A stretch of DNA of 64,000 nt from Paenibacillus_Z sp042653205 (GCF_042653205.1 NZ_JBHSHY010000011.1:1-64000); one strand, 5' to 3'. Numbered from the stretch's first letter, positions 50,509 to 59,340 are shown. A program made the numbers and translations. The notes: a model not told the origin generated them from the letters alone.

Positions 50509-50940
50509 GGGTTATTCACTCCGGCATTCATTATGATTTCGCGGGTGCCAGCCTCTTCCAGACGGCCCGCCCCGTCTTCAGGATACCCCGTTCGCGGCCG
50601 CTCAAAACTCGCTTGCCGCGTTCGGGATCCCGACCGGTCGCAAAGGCAGGCTCCCCGGGAACAGGGCCGCACTTCCAAAAGCATACGCCAGCGGCGGCAC
50701 CGCCGCAAGCAGCAGCGCGATGCGGGCAATGGAATCGCGGGCAGGCCGCGCCGGTGCCGGCTTCATCCTGTAACGGCAAAAAGCCGCCCGCAGTCAAGGG
50801 CGGCTCGCCGCATTCTTGCGCTAGAACGCGCTTTGAAGCTAGAACACGATTATGAGCTAGAACGCGCGATGAAACAAAACGGCTTCCCGCAAATGAGGCT
50901 CGCTCCCGGTCCGCCGGGCCGGGCGCCTGCGGATGCGCGC
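50509..50940. other. intergenic region with terminator and 18-bp tandem repeats
   Basis: A hairpin AGCCGCCC with GGGCGGCT (50,781-50,805) is followed on the minus strand by a T run and terminates the PrsW-toxin unit. Three exact 18-base units starting CTAGAAC lie at 50,821, 50,839 and 50,857. I see no gene here. Confidence 0.6.
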
Positions 50941-51270
50941 TCATCCGATATAGACGACCGCTCCGTCCCGCCCGAACGCGGCCGGCAGCTCCTCCGCCAA
51001 GCGGCCGGCGCGCGCTTGCAGCAGGGCCAGGCGGTCGCCGTCCAAGGCGCGCTCCGCCCACGCCCGCAGACGCTCGAGCTCGCCGAGCACCTCGGGCACG
51101 TCCGCCTTCGTCACCTCGACTCCCGTCGCGAAGAGCGGCACCCACCGCAGCCCGAGCTCCTCCGCGGCGGGCTCCCAGCACGCTTCGAAGAACGCCTCGG
51201 TCGCGACCGGCACGTGGAACAGCCGCTCGGCGTCGCTGCCCGGCTCGGGTATGAAAGCACTGATCGACAT
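50941..51270 (-). CDS. small acidic protein, putative immunity to the PrsW-nuclease fusion
   Basis: I do not recognise the family. The 109-residue product is acidic and helical (EAFFEACWEPAAEELGLRWV, LGELERLRAWAERALDGD) and ends AVVYIG. Its ATG shares a base with the stop codon of the upstream gene (TAATG), and a GGGGG site overlaps the end of that gene, so expression is tightly coupled. Small acidic proteins coupled to toxin genes are usually immunity proteins, and the upstream protein ends in a probable nuclease domain. The role is inferred from position and composition. Confidence 0.72.
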   Translation of the reverse strand: MSISAFIPEPGSDAERLFHVPVATEAFFEACWEPAAEELGLRWVPLFATGVEVTKADVPEVLGELERLRAWAERALDGDRLALLQARAGRLAEELPAAFGRDGAVVYIG

Positions 51271-53369
51271 TACGGTTTCCCCCTAAACAAGACTTGAAAG
51301 GTATGGTCCGGAAATTCGGCCCGGAGCGCGTTCAGGCTGTTCTCGACCGCGCTTCGCAGCGCCGGCGTGTCGCCGTCCAGCCGGAAGACGAAATGTTTGA
51401 TGGACCGGATTTGCTCCAGCGAAGGCACGTCCGGCGTGCCGTGCGCCGTCGCCCGGGTTCCGGCCGCCTTGGAGGCCAGATTGTGGATCCGGGTACGCGT
51501 CTTCGCGAGAATCTGCTTGTCGGCGAATTGCTGCGGCGTCTGCGTCGGCAGACCGGTACGCGGGTTGACGATATCGAGTCCGCGGGCCGTCTTGTCTTCG
51601 TAGAAAATGCCGCGCTCCGCGTCGATCTCGTCGAACTCTCCGATCGGATTGCCCCGCTGGTCGACAATTTCGACCTCGCGGTAGCCGTTCCCTGCCGCCG
51701 GCGCGCCGTCGTCGTCCCGATCGCCGTCCTTCTCCTTGCCGGCGTCCGGCTCGCCGCCGCGGTCCGGATGCGGTCCGACGTCCTCCCGCGGCGGCTTGCC
51801 CTCCGGCATCCCCGGCTCTTCCTTCCGGCCGAGCCGCCCGAGCTTCTTCAGCAGCCGCTCGAGCGGGCCGCGGGCCTTCTTCCCCAGCCATTCCGCCGCC
51901 CTGCCGAACGGCAGCCGGCTGAGCACGATCGCGGCGACCGCGGCGATCGCGTTCTCCGGCGTCAGCAGCCGCTTCGGATCGCGGATATCCGCGGCGATTT
52001 CGTGTCCGCTGCCCGCGATGCCGGGGATCGTCAGCGCGAGGCCGAGCGCCGGCCAAAATTCCAGGAACAGCAGCCCGAGCGCCAGCGCCCCGACGATGAT
52101 GGCGCCTTTCTCCAGCCCGCTCAGCCGGTCCCACCAATTCTGAAGCGAATCGAACATGCAGGCGAAGCAGGCATCGCCCGAAGGAACGGCCGCGTGCAGC
52201 TGCGCCCACGCGGCGAAGCCGGCGGCGGCGCCGGCCGCCAGCAGCACGGCGCCGAGCCCCGCGGCGGCCCGGTACAGCCGTTTCGTCCGTTCGCGGACGG
52301 CGTCCTCCCGGCCGAGCGCCTCGGCGTTGCCGTACAGCAGCAGATAAGCCAGCTCCCGCCGCTGCCGGTAGAAACCCATCCGGTAGGCGAACGAGCCGCG
52401 GTTCCGGAACAACGCTTCGGCCATGCCCCACAGCTCGGAAAACGGATTGAGGACGGGCAGCTCGCCCGGCAGCAGGGGCAGCTTGCGCCGGACGAGATTG
52501 ACGGCCCAATAATCGTAACAGACGGCGGCGGCCAGCAGGAGCAGGAACGCCGGCCGCGTCGCATAGCCGCTGCCCGTCCGCGCATGGACGGTCATGACCC
52601 AATCGGGCAGGCTGCCCTGCCCGTTGTAGGCGGCATGGTCGAGAATCGCCCAGAGCAGCAGCAGGGCCGGCAGCAGGCAGAGCCACCGCCTGCGCTTGGC
52701 GCCGAACCGGACGGCGGCGCCGGCGCCGAGGGCGACCATCGCCGTATGCACGGAATGGCTGACCGTCATGAGCGACGGGAGGAAGCTCTCCTCGAAGCGC
52801 CCCGGGAACAGCGCGAAGAAGTCCCAGTGGATCGTCTCCCCGCCGAGCATCGTGTAGCTGTAGCCATATAGATCGGAGAGCTTGCCGGAATTCGTCCAGC
52901 GCCGCGACAGCTCCTCGGCCAGCTGGAAGCCCGCGCCCGAAGCGGCGCCGGCGAGCGCGTAATCGCACAGGCTCAGCGCGGACGCGCGCCGCGAGAACAG
53001 GAGCAGCGCGCCGAGCGGCAGCAGCTTCCACGCTTCCTCGACGATCGGGGTCAGCACGGCCTGCGACCACGTATCGCGCGTCTGCCCGCCGGCCAGCGCG
53101 TGAACCGCGTTCACCGTGAACGCGGTGAACGGCACGACCGCGAGCGCGCCGGCCATGACGAAGAGGGCGGTTTGCCGCCAGGTGAGCGTCTTGCCGCGGC
53201 ACAGCGCCCAAAACTGCAGGACGACGTAAAACGACCATAAGTACTGCACCAGCATCGTCCGCGATTCCTTCATGAAGACGAGGCTGAGCACGAGCGCCGC
53301 CAGCGACAGCCAAGAACACAGCGCATAAGCCGCGCGAAGGGCCGGATAGCGCGCGATAAGCGCTTTCAA
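51270..53369 (-). CDS. PrsW-like intramembrane protease fused to a probable PD-(D/E)xK nuclease toxin domain
   Basis: The 699-residue protein has a PrsW-type membrane domain (to about residue 260): E111-E112 in TPIVEEAWKLLPL, E152 in GAGFQLAEEL, H205 and H208 in SHSVHTAMV, H245 in LDHAAYN. Two more membrane segments lie near 373-390 and 420-450. A Lys/Arg/Gly-rich linker leads to a 140-residue tail (560-699) with EFDEID, IFYEDKTARGLD (E591, D592, K593), TGLPTQTPQQFADKQI and FRLDGDTPALRSAVENSLN, which looks like a restriction-endonuclease-fold toxin. The only start in frame is TTG 53369; coding-like residues extend above it, so the N-terminus may be incomplete or use a rare start. Confidence 0.82.
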   Translation of the reverse strand: MKALIARYPALRAAYALCSWLSLAALVLSLVFMKESRTMLVQYLWSFYVVLQFWALCRGKTLTWRQTALFVMAGALAVVPFTAFTVNAVHALAGGQTRDTWSQAVLTPIVEEAWKLLPLGALLLFSRRASALSLCDYALAGAASGAGFQLAEELSRRWTNSGKLSDLYGYSYTMLGGETIHWDFFALFPGRFEESFLPSLMTVSHSVHTAMVALGAGAAVRFGAKRRRWLCLLPALLLLWAILDHAAYNGQGSLPDWVMTVHARTGSGYATRPAFLLLLAAAVCYDYWAVNLVRRKLPLLPGELPVLNPFSELWGMAEALFRNRGSFAYRMGFYRQRRELAYLLLYGNAEALGREDAVRERTKRLYRAAAGLGAVLLAAGAAAGFAAWAQLHAAVPSGDACFACMFDSLQNWWDRLSGLEKGAIIVGALALGLLFLEFWPALGLALTIPGIAGSGHEIAADIRDPKRLLTPENAIAAVAAIVLSRLPFGRAAEWLGKKARGPLERLLKKLGRLGRKEEPGMPEGKPPREDVGPHPDRGGEPDAGKEKDGDRDDDGAPAAGNGYREVEIVDQRGNPIGEFDEIDAERGIFYEDKTARGLDIVNPRTGLPTQTPQQFADKQILAKTRTRIHNLASKAAGTRATAHGTPDVPSLEQIRSIKHFVFRLDGDTPALRSAVENSLNALRAEFPDHTFQVLFRGKP

Positions 53370-53891
53370 CGCGCGGAAGGCGGACTCTCCCGCGTCCCGG
53401 ATACCGGTGCGGATTTGCCATATCGTATTCGCGATTTCGGGTTCCCTCCCCGTTCGGTGTCAGGCGCTGCGGGCGGCGGCGATCTAGACACCAGCCGAGC
53501 CAAGCGAGGGAGCCGAAGCGCCCGCACGCGCAAATATATCTTCTTACCCCGGAGAGCGCCCGGCGAAAAGGCGTAACGGAAAAATAAGCCCCCGCTCCCG
53601 GGCCGGGAGGAGGGCTTGGCGCGGCACGCGCGGCTGCGGCGGGACTTACGGCGCAAGCAGCTCCGCCTGCGGTCGCGCCGGCCGAGCGAACGAGTCGAAC
53701 CGCGGCGCCGGATCGATTCGCGGCGGAGCCGCCCGGCGCCCGGCGGCGGCGATTGACAGACTGCGGCGGGACCGCCCGGCGCCCGGCGGCGGCGATAGGC
53801 AAACTGCGGCGGCACCGCCTGGCGTAACGTCCCGGCAGACCGCGGCAAGCCGGACCGACGGCCGCTCCGGCGGCTGCGCCTCCTTAGCCGC
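53370..53891. other. GC-rich intergenic region with 43-bp tandem repeat
   Basis: Two near-identical 43-base units beginning CCGCCCGGCGCCCGG occupy 53,729-53,771 and 53,772-53,814, with a partial third at 53,815. A GGGGAGGG site near 53,445 lies in front of the PrsW-toxin gene but no in-frame ATG follows it. No other gene is supported. Confidence 0.6.
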
Positions 53892-54776
53892 TTACGCCCG
53901 TCCCCGCTCGCGGTTCCGGTATTCGGACGGCGTGCACCGGAACACCGCGCGGAACCGGTTGCAGAAGTAGCTGAAATTGTCGAAGCCGACCTCGAGCGCC
54001 GCCTCGCTGACCGACAGGTTCCGGTCCTCCAGCAGCGACGCCGCGATCCGGATGCGCAGCGCGTTAACGTATTCGACGGGCGTCTGGCGCATGAACGATT
54101 TGAACACGCGCGAGAAGTGGCCTTCGCTCATCCCCGCCTCCGCGGCCAGCTCGCGCACGGTCAGCTTCCGGGCGTAATGCGCGTCGACGTACGTGAGCAC
54201 CGCCTTCAGCCGCTCCTGCGTCTGCGCATCGAGCGGCGAGCGGGACGGCCCCTCCGCGAAGGCGCCGCGGGACACGTACTCGGCGAAGAGCTGGTACAGC
54301 CCGCCCTTCAGCCGCAGCGCTTTCGCGGGATCGTCCGCGTCCTCCAGGTCGAGCAGCGGGACGAGGTGGCGAAATAGCGCCGGCGCCAGACCGGGCACGG
54401 CGCCCGCGAAGGGCACCGGCACCCCGCGCCCGCCGCGGATCGGCTCGAGCAGCCGCTGCGCGGCAGCGTCCCCGGGGCTCGCCAGCCAGTCCGGGCGGAA
54501 CACGATCGCCCCGTACGAGCAGGCCGCGCCGCCGCGCGCATAGCCGCCGTGCAGCTCGCCGCCCGGAATGTACAGCACGTCGCCCGCCGTTGCATGATAA
54601 GCGGTCAAGCCGATTTGAAACACCGCCTCCCCGCTCTCGACCGCCAGAAACTCCGCTTCCTCGTGCCAATGCGCGTCCAGGATCGGCTCGCCGGCCGCCC
54701 TCGCCATCCGATAGACGCCGACGGGAACGCCGGGACTGCCGTGACGGCGGTCTTCCCGCAAATGCCGCATATCCAT
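53892..54776 (-). CDS. AraC family regulator with cupin domain (xyloside control)
   Basis: The 294-residue protein has an N-terminal cupin (LDAHWHEEAEFLAVESGEAV, GDVLYIPGGELHGGY) and a C-terminal AraC HTH pair (LTVRELAAEAGMSEGHFSRVF and SEAALEVGFDNFSYFCNRFR). It is divergent from the alpha-xylosidase gene, the usual layout for a sugar-responsive activator. Its promoter, TTGAAA and TATTAT, lies at 54,818-54,846. The ligand is unknown, but xylosides are plausible from the neighbour. Confidence 0.9.
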   Translation of the reverse strand: MDMRHLREDRRHGSPGVPVGVYRMARAAGEPILDAHWHEEAEFLAVESGEAVFQIGLTAYHATAGDVLYIPGGELHGGYARGGAACSYGAIVFRPDWLASPGDAAAQRLLEPIRGGRGVPVPFAGAVPGLAPALFRHLVPLLDLEDADDPAKALRLKGGLYQLFAEYVSRGAFAEGPSRSPLDAQTQERLKAVLTYVDAHYARKLTVRELAAEAGMSEGHFSRVFKSFMRQTPVEYVNALRIRIAASLLEDRNLSVSEAALEVGFDNFSYFCNRFRAVFRCTPSEYRNRERGRA

Positions 54777-54817
54777 GCCATCGCCGCCCTATGATCAGAA
54801 TCGTGTTAATATACAGC

Positions 54818-54846
54818 ATAATACTGCAAGAGATACGTAATTTCAA
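54818..54846 (-). promoter_or_regulatory. promoter of the AraC gene
   Basis: On the minus strand TTGAAA (54841-54846) and TATTAT (54818-54823) are 17 bases apart. The oppositely directed xylosidase promoter has only a -10 (TATACT at 54,851-54,856) without a good -35, consistent with activation. Confidence 0.65.
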
Positions 54847-54905
54847 TCAGTATACTGTTAGTAAACGCAACCAATTTCGAACAAGACGAGAGGATGGAAC
54901 TGATC

Positions 54906-57230
54906 ATGAAATTCAGCGACGGCTACTGGATGACCCGCGAAGGCTACGAGGTGATTTCCCCGTACGAGGTGCACGACGTCGTCGTCGGCGCCGACGGCAT
55001 CACCGTGTACGCGACGCACCGCCATTTGGAAACCCGCGGCCACACCTTGAACGCGCCCCTGATCACGATGGAGTTCTCGTCCCCGATGAAAGATATCATC
55101 CGCGCGAAGTTCTATCATCATAAAGGCGCGCGCCGGCAGGGACCCGCTTCGTTCCCGCTCATGACGCCGGACCGCGTGCCGGTCGAGATCGAGAACACGG
55201 CGGACGCCGTCACGCTGAAGAGCGGCGACGCGGCCGTCACGATTACGAAAGCCCATCCGATCAACATCGTCTATACGTATAAAGGACGCAAGCTGACCCG
55301 CGGCGGCTCCCGCGCCACCGGCTTCGTCCAAGCGGCCGACGGCCGCCATCACTTCCGCGAGCAGCTCGACCTGGCGATCGGCGAAACGGTGTACGGGCTC
55401 GGCGAGCGGTTCACGCCGTTCGTGAAGAACGGCCAAACCGTCGACGTCTGGAATCAGGACGGCGGCACGGCTTCGGAGCAGGCGTACAAGAACGTTCCGT
55501 TCTACGTCACGAACCGCGGCTATGGCGTATTCGTCAACCATCCCGAGCTGGTCTCCTACGAGATCGCCTCGGAGAAGGTGTCGAAGGCACAGTTCAGCGT
55601 CGCCGGCGAATCGCTGGAGTACTTCGTCATCGGCGGCGATACGCTGAAGGACGTCCTGGCCAACTACACCGCGCTGACCGGCAAGCCCGCCCTGCCGCCG
55701 GCCTGGTCGTTCGGGCTCTGGCTGACGACGTCGTTCACGACCAACTACGACGAAGCGACGGTCACGAGCTTCGTCGACGGCATGGCCGAGCGCGACATCC
55801 CGCTCGCCGTGTTCCACTTCGACTGCTTCTGGATGAAGGAGTACGAATGGTGCAATTTCGAATGGGACGAGCGCGTCTTCCCGGATCCGCGCGGCATGCT
55901 GGAGCGCCTGAAAGCGAAAGGCCTGCACATCTGCGTCTGGATCAACAGCTACATCGCCCAGCGCTCCCCGCTGTTCGACGAAGCGGCGGCGCTCGGCTAC
56001 CTGGTGAAGCGCGCCGACGGCAGCGTCTGGCAGTGGGACATGTGGCAGTACGGCATGGGCCTCGTCGACTTCACGAACCCGGCGGCGTGCGACTGGTACA
56101 AGAGCAAGCTGGCCGCGTTGATGGACATGGGCGTCGACAGCTTCAAGACGGACTTCGGCGAGCGCATCCCGACCGACGTCGTCTACTACGACGGCTCCGA
56201 TCCGCAGCAAATGCACAACTACTACACGCAGCTGTACAACAAAGTCGTCTTCGAGCTGCTGGAAGAGAAACGCGGCAAAGGCGAAGCGGCACTGTTCGCC
56301 CGTTCGGCTACGGCCGGCGGCCAGCAGTTCCCGGTTCACTGGGGCGGCGACTGCGAGGCGACGTTCGATTCGATGGCGGAAAGCCTCCGCGGCGGACTGT
56401 CGCTCGGCCTGTCCGGCTTCGGCTTCTGGAGCCACGACATTGGCGGCTTCGAGGCGAGCGCGACGCCGGACTTGTACAAGCGCTGGGTCGCCTTCGGCCT
56501 GCTGTCCAGCCACAGCCGCCTGCACGGCAGCACGTCGTACCGGGTGCCATGGCTGTTCGACGAGGAAGCGGTCGACGTCCTCCGCCACTTCACGAAGCTC
56601 AAGCTGCGCCTGATGCCGTACCTGTTCGGCCAGTCGGTGCAGGCGAATAAGCTCGGCGTGCCGGTCATGCGCGCGATGGTGCTGGAATTCGGCGGCGACC
56701 CGGCTTGCGATTACCTCGACCGCCAATACATGCTCGGCGATTCGTTCCTCGTCGCGCCGATCTTCAACCCCGAAGGCGAAGCGGTCTATTACGTGCCGGC
56801 GGGCACGTGGACGCATTACTTGACCGGCGAGCGGATCGAGGGCGGAACATGGCGCAAGGAAACGTTCGATTACTTCAACCTGCCGCTCTACGTGCGTGAA
56901 AACTCGCTCATCCCGGTCGGCGCCGAGGACGCCCGTCCGGACTACGACTACGCGTCCGGCGTGACGCTGCAGCTGTTCGCGCTGCAAGACGGCGCCTCCG
57001 CTTCGGCCGTCGTGCCGTCCGTAACGGGCGAGACGGCTCTGACCGCGACGGCTTCGCGGAACGGCGGCGCGATCGCGCTCGACGTCGACGGCGAGGCCGA
57101 GGGTTGGAGCCTGCTCCTCCGCGGCGTGGACGCGGTCGCTTCCGTCGAAGGGGGTCAAGCCGACGCCGGCGCGGAAGGCGTCCGGATCGTGCCGGTGCCG
57201 GGGGTCAAGCGGCTGGTCGTTCGATTGTAA
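54906..57230 (+). CDS. yicI: YicI-type alpha-xylosidase (GH31)
   Basis: The 774-residue enzyme is collinear with E. coli YicI. The nucleophile D416 (FKTDFGERIP) and acid/base D482 (HWGGDC) have exactly the E. coli numbering when ATG 54906 (MKFSDGYWM) is used. Other blocks are VYGLGERFTPFVKNGQTV, LWLTTSFTTNYDEATV, FHFDCFWMKEYEWCNFEW and DPACDYLDRQYMLGDSF. It removes alpha-1,6-xylosyl groups from isoprimeverose and xyloglucan oligosaccharides in the cytoplasm. An in-frame ATG at 54894 is less likely. A strong terminator follows. Confidence 0.95.
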   Translation: MKFSDGYWMTREGYEVISPYEVHDVVVGADGITVYATHRHLETRGHTLNAPLITMEFSSPMKDIIRAKFYHHKGARRQGPASFPLMTPDRVPVEIENTADAVTLKSGDAAVTITKAHPINIVYTYKGRKLTRGGSRATGFVQAADGRHHFREQLDLAIGETVYGLGERFTPFVKNGQTVDVWNQDGGTASEQAYKNVPFYVTNRGYGVFVNHPELVSYEIASEKVSKAQFSVAGESLEYFVIGGDTLKDVLANYTALTGKPALPPAWSFGLWLTTSFTTNYDEATVTSFVDGMAERDIPLAVFHFDCFWMKEYEWCNFEWDERVFPDPRGMLERLKAKGLHICVWINSYIAQRSPLFDEAAALGYLVKRADGSVWQWDMWQYGMGLVDFTNPAACDWYKSKLAALMDMGVDSFKTDFGERIPTDVVYYDGSDPQQMHNYYTQLYNKVVFELLEEKRGKGEAALFARSATAGGQQFPVHWGGDCEATFDSMAESLRGGLSLGLSGFGFWSHDIGGFEASATPDLYKRWVAFGLLSSHSRLHGSTSYRVPWLFDEEAVDVLRHFTKLKLRLMPYLFGQSVQANKLGVPVMRAMVLEFGGDPACDYLDRQYMLGDSFLVAPIFNPEGEAVYYVPAGTWTHYLTGERIEGGTWRKETFDYFNLPLYVRENSLIPVGAEDARPDYDYASGVTLQLFALQDGASASAVVPSVTGETALTATASRNGGAIALDVDGEAEGWSLLLRGVDAVASVEGGQADAGAEGVRIVPVPGVKRLVVRL

Positions 57231-57262
57231 GATTCCGACGAAGCGGCAGCGCCGCAACGAAG

Positions 57263-57307
57263 AAACGGGAAGCTGCAGGCTCGTGCCTGCGCGCTTCCGT
57301 TTTTTTG
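57263..57307 (+). terminator. terminator of the xylosidase gene
   Basis: GGAAGC-TGCAGGC and GCCTGCG-CGCTTCC form a long stem with loop TCGT, followed by seven T residues. Confidence 0.9.
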
Positions 57308-57417
57308 CGCTTCGGAAGGCGGGACGAAGCGGAATTTTCCTCCGATCGGATGAATAGCCGATATGCCGGCAGGCATAATAAGGCCGTTATTCAAAATCAA
57401 AGGAGGAAAATTCGCCC

Positions 57418-57783
57418 ATGCCATACATGAACGCGTCTCTGAGCCAATCCCTGCATCAATGCGAGCAAATCATCCAGCAGCTGGTAAATCAAACCCAGCA
57501 AGCCAGCCAAAACTACCAAATGCTGCTGCAGCAGGAGCAGCAAAACGCGCAGCAGCTCGAGCAACTGGCGCAGCGCGAGCAGCGCGCGGCGCAAATCATC
57601 CAGACCGCGCTGCAAGGCCATCAAACGGCGATTCAACAGCTCCAGCACATCACGGAGCTGTGCCGTCAAGCCGAACAGATCGCAATGTCGCAGCTCGGCT
57701 CGCAAAACCTTCAGCAGCCGATTCAAAGCTTCGGCATGAACCCGTACCAGCAGCAGCACATGCAGGGCTACCAATCGCATTAA
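57418..57783 (+). CDS. glutamine-rich coiled-coil small protein
   Basis: The 121-residue protein is about one third Gln (IIQQLVNQTQQASQNYQ, LLQQEQQNAQQLEQLAQRE) with a heptad pattern to about residue 85 and a loose tail (NPYQQQHMQGYQSH). The length, composition and strong AAAGGAGG site fit a sporulation structural protein, but no family is recognised. It has its own terminator hairpin at 57,856-57,899. Confidence 0.72.
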   Translation: MPYMNASLSQSLHQCEQIIQQLVNQTQQASQNYQMLLQQEQQNAQQLEQLAQREQRAAQIIQTALQGHQTAIQQLQHITELCRQAEQIAMSQLGSQNLQQPIQSFGMNPYQQQHMQGYQSH

Positions 57784-57855
57784 GAGCCGGCCGCGGAATG
57801 ACGATTCTCGCGGACGACGCTCCCCGTATTCCGGCGGGCAAGCCGGAAGCGGCAG

Positions 57856-57900
57856 AAAAGGCAAGGACTTCCGATATTGCGGACAGCCCTTGCCTTTCTT
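57856..57900 (+). terminator. terminator of the Gln-rich gene
   Basis: AAAGGCAAGG and CCCTTGCCTTT form a stem with a large loop, followed by TTCTTCCTTT. Confidence 0.55.
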
Positions 57901-57953
57901 CCTTTGCGCACCAAGCATTCACGCGCTACCAGACCCGAACTGGAAAACTTTTA

Positions 57954-57983
57954 TTGCGCCCGCCTCGGCCGCCATGGTATGAT
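57954..57983 (+). promoter_or_regulatory. promoter of tRNA-Asp
   Basis: TTGCGC (57954-57959) and TATGAT (57978-57983) are 18 bases apart and end 19 bases before the mature tRNA. Confidence 0.6.
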
Positions 57984-58002
57984 ACTGCTTGTCTTGCGAC
58001 GC

Positions 58003-58079
58003 GGAGCCGTGGTGTAGAGGCCTAACATGCCTGCCTGTCACGCAGGAGACCGCGGGTTCGAATCCCGTCGGCTCCGCCA
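58003..58079 (+). tRNA. tRNA-Asp (GTC)
   Basis: The acceptor stem GGAGCCG pairs with CGGCTCC, the anticodon loop is CTGTCAC with GTC at 58,037-58,039, and the T arm carries GGTTCGAATCC. The CCA end is encoded. GTC decodes Asp codons and its first base is a queuosine site. A terminator follows at 58,099-58,129. Confidence 0.97.
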
Positions 58080-58098
58080 TTTCATAATTCAAACGACC

Positions 58099-58129
58099 TG
58101 AGCAGGAGCTTGCCTCCCTGCTCATTTTT
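58099..58129 (+). terminator. terminator between tRNA-Asp and gluQ
   Basis: TGAGCAGG and CCTGCTCA arms with an inner AG/CT pair are followed by five T residues. It may end the tRNA transcript and attenuate reading into gluQ. Confidence 0.8.
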
Positions 58130-58151
58130 GCATCCGAAGGAGGCCGCTCCC

Positions 58152-59114
58152 ATGATGAGAGGACGATTCGCCCCGACCCCCTCGGGGCTTATGCACATCG
58201 GCAACGCCAGGACCGCGCTGCTCGCCTGGCTGCAGACGCGCAGCGCCGGCGGAACGTTCCTCATGCGCACGGAGGACGTCGACACGGCCCGCTCCCGCGC
58301 GGCGCTGGCGGAGCAGGCGCTGGCCGACCTGCGCTGGCTCGGCCTGGACTGGGACGAAGGGCCGGACGTCGGCGGCCCGTTCGCTCCCTACACGCAGAGC
58401 GAGCGGCTCGGCCGCTACGAGGAAGCGCTCGCCGCGCTGGAGCGCGCGGGCCGGCTGTACAGCTGCTTCTGCAGCCGGGCTGATCTGGCCGCCGTCGCCA
58501 GCGCGCCGCACGGGCTCGGCAGCGAAGGCGCGGCCTACCCGGGCACATGCCGCGCCCTGACGCCGGCGCAGCGCGCGGAGCGGCGGCTGCGCAAGGAGCC
58601 GTCGCTCCGGTTCGCCGCCGGCGCGGCGCCCGTCCGCTTCGACGACGCCGTCGCCGGCCCGCAGGCCTTCCCGCCGGGGGCGGGCGGCGACTTCATCGTC
58701 AAGCGCGCCGACGGCATGATCAGCTACCAGCTTGCGGTCGTCGTCGACGACGCCGCGATGGGCATCACCGACGTGCTGCGCGGCGCCGACCTGCTCGACT
58801 CCACGCCGCGCCAGCTGCAGCTCTACGAGGCGCTCGGCCTGGCGCCGCCCCGCTTCGCCCACGTCCCGCTGCTGTTCGGCCCCGACGGCAAGCGGCTCGC
58901 CAAGCGGCACGGCGGCATCTCGCTCGCCGCCTTGCGGGACGCGGGCGCCGCGCCCGAGCAGGTCGTCGGCTGGCTGGCGCATGTCAGCGGACTTGCCGAG
59001 ACGGACGAGCCGATCCCGGCGCGCGAGCTGATCCCGCGCTTTCGCATCGGCCGGGTGCCGGCGGAGCACGTCGTCGTCACGGACGACATGCTCCGCCGGC
59101 TGCTGCGCGGCTAG
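58152..59114 (+). CDS. gluQ: glutamyl-Q tRNA(Asp) synthetase
   Basis: The 320-residue protein is a truncated GluRS without the anticodon-binding domain. It has the HIGH-like block PSGLMHIGNAR, the zinc site YSCFCSR...YPGTCR, DFIVKRADGMISYQLAVVVD and a KMSKS-like KRLAKRHGG. GluQRS attaches glutamate to queuosine 34 of tRNA-Asp. The target tRNA gene lies 73 bases upstream. AAGGAGG is 8 bases before ATG 58152 (ATG 58155 also possible). Confidence 0.95.
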   Translation: MMRGRFAPTPSGLMHIGNARTALLAWLQTRSAGGTFLMRTEDVDTARSRAALAEQALADLRWLGLDWDEGPDVGGPFAPYTQSERLGRYEEALAALERAGRLYSCFCSRADLAAVASAPHGLGSEGAAYPGTCRALTPAQRAERRLRKEPSLRFAAGAAPVRFDDAVAGPQAFPPGAGGDFIVKRADGMISYQLAVVVDDAAMGITDVLRGADLLDSTPRQLQLYEALGLAPPRFAHVPLLFGPDGKRLAKRHGGISLAALRDAGAAPEQVVGWLAHVSGLAETDEPIPARELIPRFRIGRVPAEHVVVTDDMLRRLLRG

Positions 59115-59311
59115 CCGCCTGCCTCGCGGCGCGGCGTACGGCTGGTTCCGCGGCGTCTGCCGCGCATGCCGCCGCCTCCCATAACCAACGCGCAACGCGC
59201 GAACCGCGTGCGAGCCGCGTGCGAACCGCGCGCAAGCCGCGCACGGCGAACAAGCCGCCCTCGGTCGCGAAGGCGGCTTGCCGCATCGGCAGCTCCGCGC
59301 GGCGGAGCTCC

Positions 59312-59340
59312 ATCCTCCTCCAGCGGGGAGGATTTTTTTG
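59312..59340 (+). terminator. terminator of gluQ
   Basis: ATCCTCC and GGGAGGAT arms with a 7-base loop are followed by seven T residues. Upstream, 59,190-59,260 has short Ala/Arg-coding tandem repeats and no gene. Confidence 0.85.

Noticed and set aside
58080..58151. T-box or riboswitch between tRNA-Asp and gluQ
   Set aside because: Only a simple terminator hairpin is visible; no T-box sequence or specifier loop fits in 70 bases.
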